From Priapulus caudatus (Eukaryota; Priapulida; Priapulimorpha; Priapulimorphida; Priapulidae), in contig NW_014577454.1 in NCBI RefSeq assembly GCF_000485595.1, forward strand, positions 1,233 through 24,022: a stretch of DNA of 22,790 nt, written 5' to 3'. Shown here one piece after another: positions 9,976 to 18,166 of this stretch (the first letter of the stretch is position 1; each line of letters begins with the position of its first letter). The position numbers and the translations under genes were made by a program. The notes below the pieces were generated by a model. It was not told the DNA's origin. It did not search any database and saw nothing but the letters and a program-made list of their open reading frames with translations.

Positions 9976-10734
9976 GCTTGTATGGTTATATGCGTTGTTA
10001 GTGGCTTGTATGGATATATACGCTGTTTGTGGCTTGTATGGTTATATGCGCTGTTTGTGGCGTGTCTGCCTATATACGATGTCTGTGTCTTGTTAGCCTA
10101 TAAACGATGTGTGTGGCGTGTATAGCTATATGCACTGGCTGTGGCTTGTATGGCCTTATGCACTAGCTGTGGCGTGTATGCCTATATGCGTTGTTTGTGG
10201 CTTGTATGACTATATACGATGTCTGTGTCTTGTTAGCCTATAAACGATGCTTGTGGCTTGTATGGTTGTATGCGCTGCTTGTAGCTTGTATGACTATATG
10301 CGCTGTTTGTGGCTTGTATGCCTATATACGATGTCTGTGTCTTGTAGCCGATATGCGCTGTTAGTGGCTTGTATGGTTATATGCGCTGTTAGTGGCTTTT
10401 TATGGCTATATACACTGGCTGTGGCTTGTATGGTCTTATGCACTGGCTGTGGCGTGTATGCCTATATGCGTTGTTTGTGGCTTGTATGCCTATATACGAT
10501 GTCTGTGTCTTGTTAGCCTATAAACGATGCTTGTGGCTTGTATGGCTATATGCGCTGCCTGTGGCTTGTAGCCCGATATGCGCTGTTAGTGGCTTGTATG
10601 GTTATATGCGCTGTTAGTGGCTTGTATGGTTATATGCGCTGTCTGGGGCTTGTATGGCTATATGCGCTGTTTGTGGCGTGTATGTCTATATACGATGTCT
10701 GTGGCTTGTAGCCCGATATGCGCTGTCCGTGGCA
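9976..10734. repeat. 28-bp minisatellite with 280-bp higher-order repeat
   Basis: About 27 tandem variants of a 28-bp unit with core GGCTTGTATGGCTATATGCG followed by CTG-rich linker. Distinct variants recur at fixed spacing. CACTRGCTGTGGCGTG occurs at 10161 and 10441, and ACTGGCTGTGGCTTGTATGG variants occur 280 bp apart. GTCTGTGTCTTG occurs at 10081, 10221, 10333 and 10501, all multiples of 28 apart. So blocks of ten units were duplicated together. Some units (CTTGTAGCCCGATATG) carry a small deletion. Because 28 is not a multiple of three, the open frames across it (10247-10516, 10402-10617) are artefacts. A degenerate unit reappears at about 10863-10890. Confidence 0.92.
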
Positions 10735-10791
10735 TACATACTTAGAATGACTGATGCGTTGAGTTTGGTTTGCATCGATATATATATACGT

Positions 10792-10849
10792 CAAGAGTAC
10801 ATAATAGAGATGTACATAATATAGCTATAATCTCTATTATGTACTCTTG
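10792..10849. mobile_element. Tiny palindromic element, copy 3 (58 bp)
   Basis: A perfect 19-bp stem, CAAGAGTACATAATAGAGA (10792-10810), pairs with 10831-10849 around a 20-nt loop that itself repeats GTACATAATA. It is flanked by identical 8-bp direct repeats ATATACGT (10784-10791 and 10850-10857). It sits between the minisatellite and a further degenerate minisatellite-like unit, and ATATACG resembles the array's own ATATACGATG variant, so the element probably inserted into the array's edge. It has no coding content. Confidence 0.75.
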
Positions 10850-10894
10850 ATATACGTTGATCGTGGCTTGTAGGGATGGATGCACTGCGTGCGT

Positions 10895-11545
10895 CAGTCA
10901 CGGCTGCACAATTAACTCTCAGCATCTCAGCTTCACTACGATCTATACGTCCACACAACTTGAGACGATTGCCTGCGGCCTGCGGGGCCTTAATGCGATT
11001 TTCCATTAAGTAGTCATTGCAGTTATTTCGGTCGCCTGCAAATAGTTTTAATTCTTACCAGCAAGCTAGTAAATGAGTAATTACAAATAGTAATTAGTAA
11101 ATAGAATAGCATGCAAATTAGCGTCGTGTGACGTCATAGCGCAGCGACGCGACGTAATTGCTGAGATAAAAAAACGGCGTTTGCAAAAAAACAAACAAAT
11201 TTTGCTAATCGATTTACGTATCCATAAATTTTAACGACGAAATATCTTCGCAATTTAATTATTGGTGTAACAGGAAACTGGAGACGGTGGTATCGGCACA
11301 TGCTGGGCCGCTGAGTTAGTTCAAATAGTAGCGGTATAGTCGCATTCATTTTGAGTCGGCAGGCAGTGCTTGCGGTGAAGGTATAGCGAACCGACGAATG
11401 TTTTTAGTAGTCATTAATATAGGGTACAAGAAAGAAAGAGCGTACAATATAACGACGGCAGCTGGAAATGTTCTCATCATATTCGTACATAGTTATTGAG
11501 ATCTGACGATTTTCCGGCTCCGTGTGTTTTCTGACGCCGTTGATC
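10895..11545. other. Unique sequence with octamer and CRE motifs
   Basis: No gene was recognised. ATGCAAAT (11111-11118, POU octamer) lies 10 bp from the palindromic CRE TGACGTCA (11129-11136). Both are exact consensus sites, but single sites of this kind also occur by chance. Confidence 0.3.
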
Positions 11546-11592
11546 TATTTAATATATTATATATATAAGTAAAGTCACACACGAGTATATAT

Positions 11593-11624
<32 letters not shown>

Positions 11625-11636
11625 ATATTATATATA
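11546..11636. repeat. (TA)n-rich low-complexity tract
   Basis: Alternating TA runs, interrupted by AAGTAAAGTCACACACGAG at about 11567-11585. This is simple-sequence DNA. Confidence 0.9.
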
Positions 11637-11639
11637 TAC

Positions 11640-12010
11640 GATTTATCTTCTAAATGCGTGACATTTTTAATGTAAAGTAGTTCGAAAGCGTCAAAACTCA
11701 CTAAATAAGCGAATAGAATTAGAGCTTCCTATAATCGTGAAATATTTATATAATTATCTATTACTTCGGCTGCTATAGCCTCATATCCCCGCATCCTATC
11801 GTCCTGTCGCGTGTCTCAGCATCCCAGGTCGATGCACAGCATCCCTGGTCGCTGTGACAGCGATCACGTGATTCCCACCGGTTGTATGAAGGAAACCTGT
11901 GGGGTGATGTGTGGCTTGTTATGTGATGTGCGTGACATAAAACATGACTTGATTGCGCGTCTCTCGTGATGCATGATGGGAAGGTAAGAAGCCCTACCCA
12001 CGCTGAGCTT
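11640..12010. other. Sequence upstream of the TATA block
   Basis: The first 120 bases are AT-rich and then composition becomes mixed. It includes imperfect direct repeats AGCATCCCAGGTCGATG and AGCATCCCTGGTCGCTG (11819, 11839). If the TATA block is an LTR, its U3 region would lie here, but I could not find a matching TG...CA boundary pair with a target duplication. Confidence 0.3.
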
Positions 12011-12014
12011 GTGG

Positions 12015-12126
12015 TATAAATACGGGGTTCTGCTCTCAGTAAGGCAGTATACGATCTGGAGCGACCGAGACGGGTCAAGCCAGCATTGCGGCCACAGGCA
12101 GGAGCGCCTCATCTTCACGGATTACG
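12015..12126 (+). promoter_or_regulatory. Core promoter-like block: TATA, Inr and 5' splice donor
   Basis: TATAAATA (12015-12022) is followed about 20 bp later by CTCAGTA (around 12034-12040), a fit to the metazoan TCAGT-type initiator. The next 85 bases are GC-richer and end at a donor-like TAC|GTAAGC (12126). An AATAAA lies at 12307-12312. Two readings fit: a host promoter with a short non-coding first exon, or a solo LTR in which TATA and AATAAA bound the R region. I cannot see LTR ends or a primer-binding site, so the element reading stays inferential. If it is a host promoter, the signal-peptide exon at 14756 on the same strand is a possible downstream exon. Confidence 0.35.
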
Positions 12127-12465
12127 TAAGCATACCAGTATCTAGTTAACCCCTGCACAGGGCAAGCAACTCACTACAGGGTGCTATCTAGTACTGTTTG
12201 GCTGTTCAGTTCATCGTGTATATTTCTACACCCCTGCACAAACGGCTGTGTGTGGTTTTTGGCTGCACCATCATTTAGTTCACCTGTAGGTCTTGTTGCT
12301 AAGCCGAATAAATAGCCCCGGAGCCTATTCCCGGACGTAAACACTTTTATCAGCTTGTTCTGGTTTTTACCGTGTTGCCTATATTTTTTGTTTGAACCTC
12401 TACACTACAATCCAGCGTCGACCTTTCGATTCGTCGTCACAACTAGACGTAAAATCGCTTGCAAT
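12127..12465. other. Downstream of promoter-like block
   Basis: Mixed sequence containing the AATAAA at 12307-12312 and paired CCCCTGCACA motifs (12151, 12231) about 80 bp apart. No coding frame was supported. Confidence 0.3.
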
Positions 12466-12469
12466 TACT

Positions 12470-12588
12470 ATTTATATATATATATATATATATATTAGGG
12501 TGTGTGTTGTGTCGGTGTGGTGTGTGCTGTGTGCTGTGCGTGTGTGTGTGTGTGTGTGTCGTGTGTGTGTGTGTGTGTGTGTGTGTTG
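12470..12588. repeat. (TA)n plus (TG)n microsatellites
   Basis: A TA run at 12472-12494 is followed by interrupted TG repeats at 12499-12588. Confidence 0.93.
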
Positions 12589-12795
12589 CATGTCTGTAAA
12601 AAATGCGACAGTGTAATTAGTGCTGAGCAGCAGAGCTTGTCACGTGCGATGAAATATAATCCTATATTGAGCTCGCACTGAATTGAATTTTGACCGTTGA
12701 ATGGCGCTAGAATTTAGCAGGATTAAACCAGTGGAGGTGGAGAGTATATTAGACCTGGTAAACGTAAGTATAGTAAAACGACCCAAATCTATTAA

Positions 12796-13000
12796 ACAAC
12801 ACTCTGTAATTGTACTACGAACTTTCCCGTATTGGCTAATTCCCATGATAAAGTCCCCGACTTACAACACTGCGAGTTTTTATACCAATCGGCGGACGTC
12901 GCAGATTGTTCGATTGTCGTAGATTCGAGTGAGTTTCTCTGGATTGTGATTATGTATGGAAAGAAAATATACGGGAGGAAGCGGATTAAAATGTTTAAGG
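12796..13000 (+). CDS. Possible internal exon ending at a GTAAGA donor
   Basis: An open plus-strand frame runs from 12796, after a stop at 12793. It contains VPDLQHCEFLYQSADVADCS, then IVVDSSEFLWIVIMYGKKIY and GRKRIKMFK, and meets a good donor, AAG|GTAAGA, at about 13000. No family was recognised. No strong acceptor with a pyrimidine tract is visible upstream; GATAAAG|TCC near 12849 is a weak option. Long frames also exist on other strands here (12640-12846 and 12792-13034 minus), which lowers confidence. It may be chance open sequence. Confidence 0.2.
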
Positions 13001-14755
13001 TAAGATTTGGATTCATGTTTGTCAATTTGCGCATAATAAGTGATTGGTAACCTCAGGCTATGTACTAGCCAACACTACAACCAGACTACTCGTGTAGCAT
13101 TGTGGATCTTGAAAAGCACATTTGCCTTCGACTTCCGGTCTCGGGTGAGATAAATTTTCTCAGTCCATAGAACATAAAATTTCGTTTGCAACTATGCAAT
13201 AAGTGTTTAATTTATGAAATAATTAGGCTGCTTAAAGTTGCTTAATATCGCAGCTAAATGCATATATAGACCTACTGTGAGCTCGTCTATGATGCAAAAA
13301 TTCACTACAACTCATTTGTATTGCTACTTTCATAACATTTCTTTTCAAAATCTAAACGAAATTACTTCTCTTACGAAAGTAGCACAAGACTGATGTTTAC
13401 ACATCCGGGGCACAGCGGAGCGATCGTTAACAGTTCTTTTCTGTGATAAAACAAGTTATAATTCATTATTATATGTTTATTCAGTACAAAATTGTGAAAT
13501 TTGTTTAAATTATATGGTTATCTATATTACTTATGCAATCAGGAAACAAATATATAATGTTTTCGTTCTAGGAACTATTGGCCACTGCTAGCTTTGTGAC
13601 ATAACAACATCGGATGTAATTTTGAAAACTCCAATGTTTGTAGCAATTCTCTGGCTCAATGAGAACATGTCGTGATGTTTGCACACTGCAAGTATGCTCA
13701 CAGAAGGTCTACATCGACTTTTTGTTGCGAGGTTTAACCATTTTAACAGCATGGTTCACGGGACAATTTGACAGAAGAGGTAATCCGTAGCTAGTGTGTG
13801 CCCGTCGATTGAAGCTTACAAGGTGACGGCGACACAATTACATCTTGTTCAGTAGAGAATTAGGAACTGTTCAGAATTTCCGAATTTCACCCCGAAAGTT
13901 CGTGGTCACAAACACACGATACGATGGGTACGCGACTTGTGAATCTTCCGAATACAAACTTTCCCGCAGAGCACCCAACCCGCAGCTTTTCTTCAATGCA
14001 ACTACGTATATGCAAATGACGCTGTGCAATTCATGCGTGACATTGTTGCATATAAACTAGCCGTATCCTAATCGCACTGCGTTCAGTTGTGATGAATTAC
14101 AGGCACTCTATACACTAATTAACTGAATCTCAATATTCTATTACCTCATTGCGTTAGCGTATTAATATCAAATGAATTGAAATACGTAATCCAATAATGA
14201 AATGCAGCAGAGTGGAGTGTATCACGCTGGTTGCATCTGGTAGGTTAAGAAAGAATTAGGCCAACGTTCTCTTTGCCTAGTTAAATAACTGTATCATACT
14301 TCCCCGTCACATACGGAGGACTCCAATTGGCAAGACGCACGACTCCTGCAAAATTGCACGAGGTATAGTTTAATAGCTTTTCAACGTCACTGTCAAGCAA
14401 CAAGTACTTACTTCAAGTATATGGTTGCCTGTTTAATCACGAAACGTTATATATACGCTGGTGACAAATGTGCAACAAAATTAAGCATTTAGAAACATTG
14501 ATTCCTATCGGTTTTTGACATAGTTTATGATAGACACATATGAATATAACTAACTAAAGTGATTGAATAACGACATGAACGATACTCCCAGGCTAGCTTA
14601 GAAAACAACTATGTAGGATGTGATAGAGAAACGCACTATTATACAGTTCTTCGTTAATTAAACACGTAACGCTAGTCGCGCGTGATTTAAATACATTTTT
14701 CGATTTTGTAATGGGCAGGCTATTTGTAATAGAATTAAAGATTGTTTGGTCACAG
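13001..14755. other. AT-rich non-coding stretch
   Basis: About 1.75 kb with no long frame, no tRNA-like boxes, no tandem repeats and no element ends that I could detect. It may be intronic if the flanking exons on the plus strand belong to one gene. Confidence 0.4.
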
Positions 14756-14923
14756 AAGTAACGGTGAATAATGAAGTATCAAAGCCTGGTCGCTTGTGTG
14801 GCATCATTGGCGGTTTACGGTTGTAGTCAATTAGACAGCGGATTTAAAAGAACCCCGAGGAAGGTTCAAGCGTTGTCTTACGGGACGTTTTCAGATCCAT
14901 CTTCAACTGTTGATAACCTGGCA
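14756..14923 (+). CDS. Signal-peptide first coding exon of a secreted protein (unknown family)
   Basis: ATG 14771 begins MKYQSLVACVASLAVYGCSQ, a typical short signal peptide: Lys at position 3, hydrophobic core LVACVASLAV, and small residues before a likely cleavage near GCS-Q. It is followed by LDSGFKRTPRKVQALSYGTF and SDPSSTVDNLA. The frame reaches a strong donor, CA|GTAAGT, at 14924 in phase 0, giving 51 codons. Fifteen bases upstream of the ATG is an acceptor-like TTGTTTGGTCACAG|A, so the exon could start at 14756 with a short 5' UTR. The basic KR and RK pairs just after the signal could be processing sites, as in secreted precursors (inference). The frame stays open past the donor only because it enters a repeat element in the presumed intron. 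No domain was recognised, and later exons are not identifiable. Confidence 0.5.
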
Positions 14924-14938
14924 GTAAGTAAGGCTGAG

Positions 14939-15240
14939 AGGGTCTATGTCCCCCAGGGTACTGCCGGAACGTACCCTGGGTACGGTCCGGTATACCGGAA
15001 CGTACCCTTGTACTATCTAATATGCCGGACCGCACCTCGCCTACTCCACTAACGAGTCTAGGGAGTCGCCCACGCCTACTCCCTAACCCTAACCCTAACC
15101 CTAACCCTAACCCTAACCCTAACCCTAACCCTAACTCTAATCCTAACCCTAACCATATTAAATAGTGACCAGGGTACGTTCCGGTATATCGGACTGTACC
15201 CAGGGTACGTTCCGGCAGTACCCTGGGGGACATAAACCCT
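14939..15240. mobile_element. Foldback element 1 carrying interstitial telomere repeats
   Basis: The left arm 14939-15024 and right arm 15154-15240 are reverse complements over about 85 bp with few mismatches (core CCCCCAGGGTACTGCCGGAA). Between them lie a unique segment with two CGCCTACTCC copies and a (CCCTAA)n array. The arms contain an internal duplication of CCGGAACGTACCCT. A TA lies at 14945-14946 and at 15232-15233 just inside the outermost bases, so TA ends are possible, but no clean target duplication was found. It has no coding potential: the minus frames 14844-15272 and 15076-15444 simply read through it. It lies 15 bp after the donor of the signal-peptide exon, hence probably intronic. 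Confidence 0.8.
15081..15153. repeat. Interstitial telomere repeat (CCCTAA)n, ~12 units
   Basis: Consecutive CCCTAA units, mostly perfect, with CTCTAA and TCCTAA variants toward the right. The TTAGGG type is the ancestral metazoan telomere. It is enclosed by the inverted arms of foldback element 1, so it is part of a mobile-type repeat and not a fused chromosome end. Confidence 0.95.
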
Positions 15241-15682
15241 ATGAGCGTAAGTAAGCTGTAGTCGAATAACAAATTGCTCTATCCAGCGATCCTGAGTAAA
15301 CCCAATAAGAAAGATGTGCTGTGGTAAGACAATCATTGTCCCATAAGATACGTGTTGCCATAATAGTGACCCTACCCTCAGCGTGTACGCATACCTGACT
15401 TTCCAACTAAAGTCGTGTACAAATTGCGAGATTTCATGTAGCATTAAACCAGCCTATATACGATAGATTCGCGCTCAATAAGCGCGTACATTCCCAGGTA
15501 ACGCAAGCATAACAGAACCAGGCAAAGTAACAAGAGAGCGTCATGCAACAGCAACGACGGACAACAATAGATTGCAATAGAATACATTAGAATACAATAG
15601 AAACAATTAATACAATATAATCCCCCTGTAATAGTGGCTGCATTAGAGTTCATATGAAGAAATATGAATGGAATAGGATTAC
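15241..15682. other. Unique sequence, nothing firm
   Basis: No supported gene. Contains a short GCGCT/AGCGC hairpin (15470-15484) and short imperfect repeats of AATAGAATAC (15577-15605). Confidence 0.3.
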
Positions 15683-15939
15683 GCGACTACATCCCTACTA
15701 TTAGCTTATGGCAACAGCAGCAGCAGCAGTAGCAGCAGTAGCAGCCTATATTTTTTTTATAGACATATAGTTTACCAGGCGTAGGGAAAATTTGACCTTT
15801 CTTCTTGCAACACCTGTACTACGTAACAGAACCAATCAGAGAGGTTTTTCACGTAAAGGAAAAAATCGTTTGAATGTGTCTGAAATATTGTTTCCTGAAC
15901 CTTTGCTACTAAAGGTAGCAGTTAGTTCACAGCAAGTCC
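15683..15939. repeat. Duplicated module, copy 1
   Basis: Order: GCGACTACATC...TTAGCTTATGGCA, a short CAG-type tract (15715-15744), CCTATATTTTTTTTATAGACA, GTTTACCAGGCGTAGGGAAA, then a block ending GCAGTTAGTTCACAGCAAG. The same blocks recur in the same order at 15991-16446. Copy 1 has the undisturbed junction ACACCTGTA at 15810-15818. It runs into an hAT-like end at 15975. Confidence 0.85.
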
Positions 15940-15955
15940 CCCCCTCCCTGTTAAA

Positions 15956-15975
15956 AAATCCTGGCTACGCCACTG
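15956..15975 (-). mobile_element. hAT-type terminal inverted repeat
   Basis: On the minus strand this reads CAGTGGCGTAGCCAGGATTT and continues into T and G runs. CAGTGGCGTAGCCAGG-type termini are, from my knowledge, widespread in hAT-like non-autonomous elements of aquatic invertebrates. The opposite terminus was not found and the 8 bases beyond the end (ATTACAAT) have no matching copy nearby, so the element is partial or its far end has decayed. Confidence 0.5.
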
Positions 15976-16018
15976 ATTACAATTCAATGCGCGACTACAT
16001 CTCTGCTATTAGCTTATG

Positions 16019-16028
16019 GCAGCAGCAG

Positions 16029-16107
<79 letters not shown>

Positions 16108-16143
16108 GGCAGCAGCGGGCAGCAGCAGCAGCAGCAGCAGCAG
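16019..16143. repeat. (CAG)n tract with GGG interruptions
   Basis: AGCAGC triplets for about 125 bp, interrupted by three GCGGGCAG/CAGGGAGC breaks. It produces poly-Ala and poly-Ser frames that are artefacts. The counterpart in copy 1 is only about 30 bp with TAG interruptions, so this is a lineage- or locus-specific expansion. Confidence 0.93.
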
Positions 16144-16216
16144 CCTATATTTTTTATAGACACAATAGTTTACCAGGTGTAGGGAAAATTTGACCGTTCT
16201 TCTTGCAACGCCTCTA

Positions 16217-16316
16217 TCTAGACTAGGTTCTCCAAAAAGTACAGAAATGATTTAAGACATTTATGACCGTATTTTTAGAACGTTATGATGACTTTCACCG
16301 ACTGGGAACCCAGTCT
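16217..16316. mobile_element. 100-bp insertion with 9-bp target duplication
   Basis: ACGCCTCTA occurs at 16208-16216 and 16317-16325, flanking exactly 100 bp. The sister module has a single ACACCTGTA at the matching point. The insert ends are imperfect inverted repeats: AGACTAGGTTCTC (from 16220) against AGACTGGGTTCCC (from 16316 on the minus strand). A 9-bp duplication is typical of Mutator-like elements, but assignment from length alone is weak. Confidence 0.6.
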
Positions 16317-16446
16317 ACGCCTCTACCACGTAACGGAACCAATCAAGTTGGTTTGTCACGTAAAGGAAAAAAACGTGTGCATGGGTCTAAAACATTGTTT
16401 CCTGAGCCTTTGCTACGAAAGGTAGCAGTTAGTTCACAACAAGTCC

Positions 16447-16740
16447 ATTGAGCCGAATAAATTCTACGTTGTCGCACTCCTCATTAGTTTTCGTTATTAT
16501 ATTTTTGCCAAGATCATTTGCCATTCGTAGAATTCATATCGGAGTTGACTCGTTACGAATAGGTGAGCGATCGAGTCATCATTACACGCTACGGAGCACA
16601 GCACGAAAACTCATTAAATTATATGCTTCTCCGAATAGAATTTGTAAGAGCATGCCACTCGTGTCGCAGTATACTGAGCGTGTCATCCCACGCACAGTAC
16701 GCCAGGCTAACGAATAACTAAAACAGCTCGCTCTATAGCA
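16447..16740. other. Unassigned sequence
   Basis: An 89-codon plus frame (16448-16717) shows no recognised motif. No RNA gene or repeat was seen. Confidence 0.3.
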
Positions 16741-16744
16741 TTCG

Positions 16745-16963
16745 ATCAGGCTTGTGGTTTAATCTCCCTCTCAGCAGTCGGCCTTATAAATTTGACGACG
16801 TTAGAAGTCCGAGCGAATGAGAAAGGGAGAGAAGAGAGGCGAGGACGAGAAAGTTTACAAGGGAGAGAAAAGAAAGAAGCGAGAATGTGGAAAATCGTGA
16901 TAGAAAGACAAAACAGAAAAACAGAGCGCGCGCGAGACAAGAAAATGGAGAGCGAGAGAGTGA

Positions 16964-17008
<45 letters not shown>

Positions 17009-17060
17009 GAAGGGAGAGATAAGAGAACGAGGGTAAAAGTAACAGAGCGAGGGGGAGAAA
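16745..17060. repeat. Purine-rich GA tract
   Basis: A long strand-asymmetric A/G-rich region with a pure (GA)n core at about 16971-17000. Minus frames rich in Ser/Leu/Phe follow from it. Such tracts can form triplex (H-DNA) structures (established for homopurine mirror repeats; not shown here). Confidence 0.85.
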
Positions 17061-17455
17061 GAACGTGAGGTGTAGATTAACTTCAACGATGTTTCAAACC
17101 GCAAGCCATTAGTGATAATTAAAAAAAAATCCGTCCTTCACACAGTCGGAAAAGCCATTTAAGCACTTTAAGGTAAAAAAATTCTCCTGTTTTAAAGGGC
17201 GTGAACACGAGCAAAATTGTCGGTCATATCCTCATAACACTGCAATGATGACCAGGATTAGCCACGTGACATGGTGGTGTCCATGCGATAAGCGAGTATG
17301 TGGACATTGTAGTCTCCTTCAGTTTGCTCACCGCGCACAGCGTTATACATGCCGCGTTGTCCGTACGCTGTTATAATGTAATTAATACTCAATTATGAAT
17401 TATAAAGCCCACAAACTCGTGGAATGCTGCAGACACTCGGGCAAGCGAAGCGCAG
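17061..17455. other. Unique spacer
   Basis: No gene, RNA or repeat was recognised between the GA and TG tracts. Confidence 0.35.
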
Positions 17456-17460
17456 CGCGC

Positions 17461-17475
17461 GCGCGCGTGCGTGTG

Positions 17476-17531
<56 letters not shown>

Positions 17532-17579
17532 TGCGTGCGTGTGGTGTGTGTGTGAGTGGTGTGTGTGTGCATGCGTGTG

Positions 17580-17641
<62 letters not shown>

Positions 17642-17933
17642 TGTGTGGTGTGTTGCAGCGTTTGTGTGCGCGCGTGTGTGTGTGTATGTGTGTTTGTGTG
17701 TGTGCGCGCGCGCCCGTGTGTGTGTATTTGTTTGATGTGTGTGTGTGTGTGTGTGTGGCCGTGCGTTGCGTGCGTGCGTCGAGGCGTGCGTGTGTGTGTG
17801 TGTGTGTGTGTTGTGTGGTGTGTGTTCTCTGCGTGTGTGTGCATGCGTACGTGTGTGTGTGTGTGTGTGTGTGTGTGTTGTGTGTGTGTGTGTGTGTGTG
17901 GTGATGTGTGAGAGAGTGTGTGTGTGCATGGTG

Positions 17934-17968
<35 letters not shown>

Positions 17969-18018
17969 GTGTTGTGGTGTGTGTGTGTGTGTGGTTCCTG
18001 CATGTGCGCGCGTGTGTG

Positions 18019-18052
<34 letters not shown>
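17461..18052. repeat. Very long compound (TG)n microsatellite, ~590 bp
   Basis: TG dinucleotides interrupted by TGCG, TGGTG, CGCGCG and CATG variants throughout. Several overlapping 110-200 codon frames (Cys/Val plus, His/Thr minus) exist only because of the dinucleotide. Confidence 0.97.
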
Positions 18053-18053
<1 letters not shown>

Positions 18054-18166
18054 CTAACGTGCGTGGGGGGCAGTGGGCACTTGCCTGTTTTTCTACACGT
18101 CTGTATAAAATTGATAGTGAAATGTCAGCGTTGTTGAACGTGATTCAAGGTGTCAGTCAGGCTCAA

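Larger units (their letters stand above)
15991..16446. repeat. Duplicated module, copy 2, with expanded CAG tract and a 100-bp insert
   Basis: Homologous to 15683-15939 but longer for two reasons. The CAG tract is expanded (16019-16143), and 100 bp are inserted at 16217-16316. It ends at AAGTCC (16446), where copy 1 instead continues into the hAT-like end. The parallel open frame shared by both copies differs mostly at amino-acid-changing positions, so it does not look protein-coding. Confidence 0.85.

Noticed and set aside
10247-10617. Cys-rich frames over the minisatellite
   Set aside because: The unit is 28 bp, so the frame rotates each unit. The apparent repeats are frame-shifted versions of the same DNA.
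9976-10734. CRISPR-like array
   Set aside because: Units are contiguous 28-bp variants without unique spacers, in a eukaryotic context.
15081-15153. Ancient chromosome-fusion scar (head-to-head telomeres)
   Set aside because: Repeats keep one orientation and are enclosed by transposon-like inverted arms, with a related second example nearby.
14844-15444. Minus-strand frames of 142 and 122 codons with Gly-Leu and Arg-Val repeats
   Set aside because: They read through the telomere repeats and foldback arms. The Gly-Leu/Arg-Val pattern is CCCTAA translated.
15792-16451. Similar open frame in both module copies (shared LFPEPLL and KVAVSSQQV)
   Set aside because: Differences between the copies are mostly amino-acid changing with few silent ones, which argues against selection on a protein. 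The rest is poly-Ala/Ser from CAG repeats.
17389-18137. Several 110-204 codon frames, Cys/Val on plus and His/Thr on minus
   Set aside because: Produced by (TG)n/(CA)n repeats. Open in multiple frames at once.
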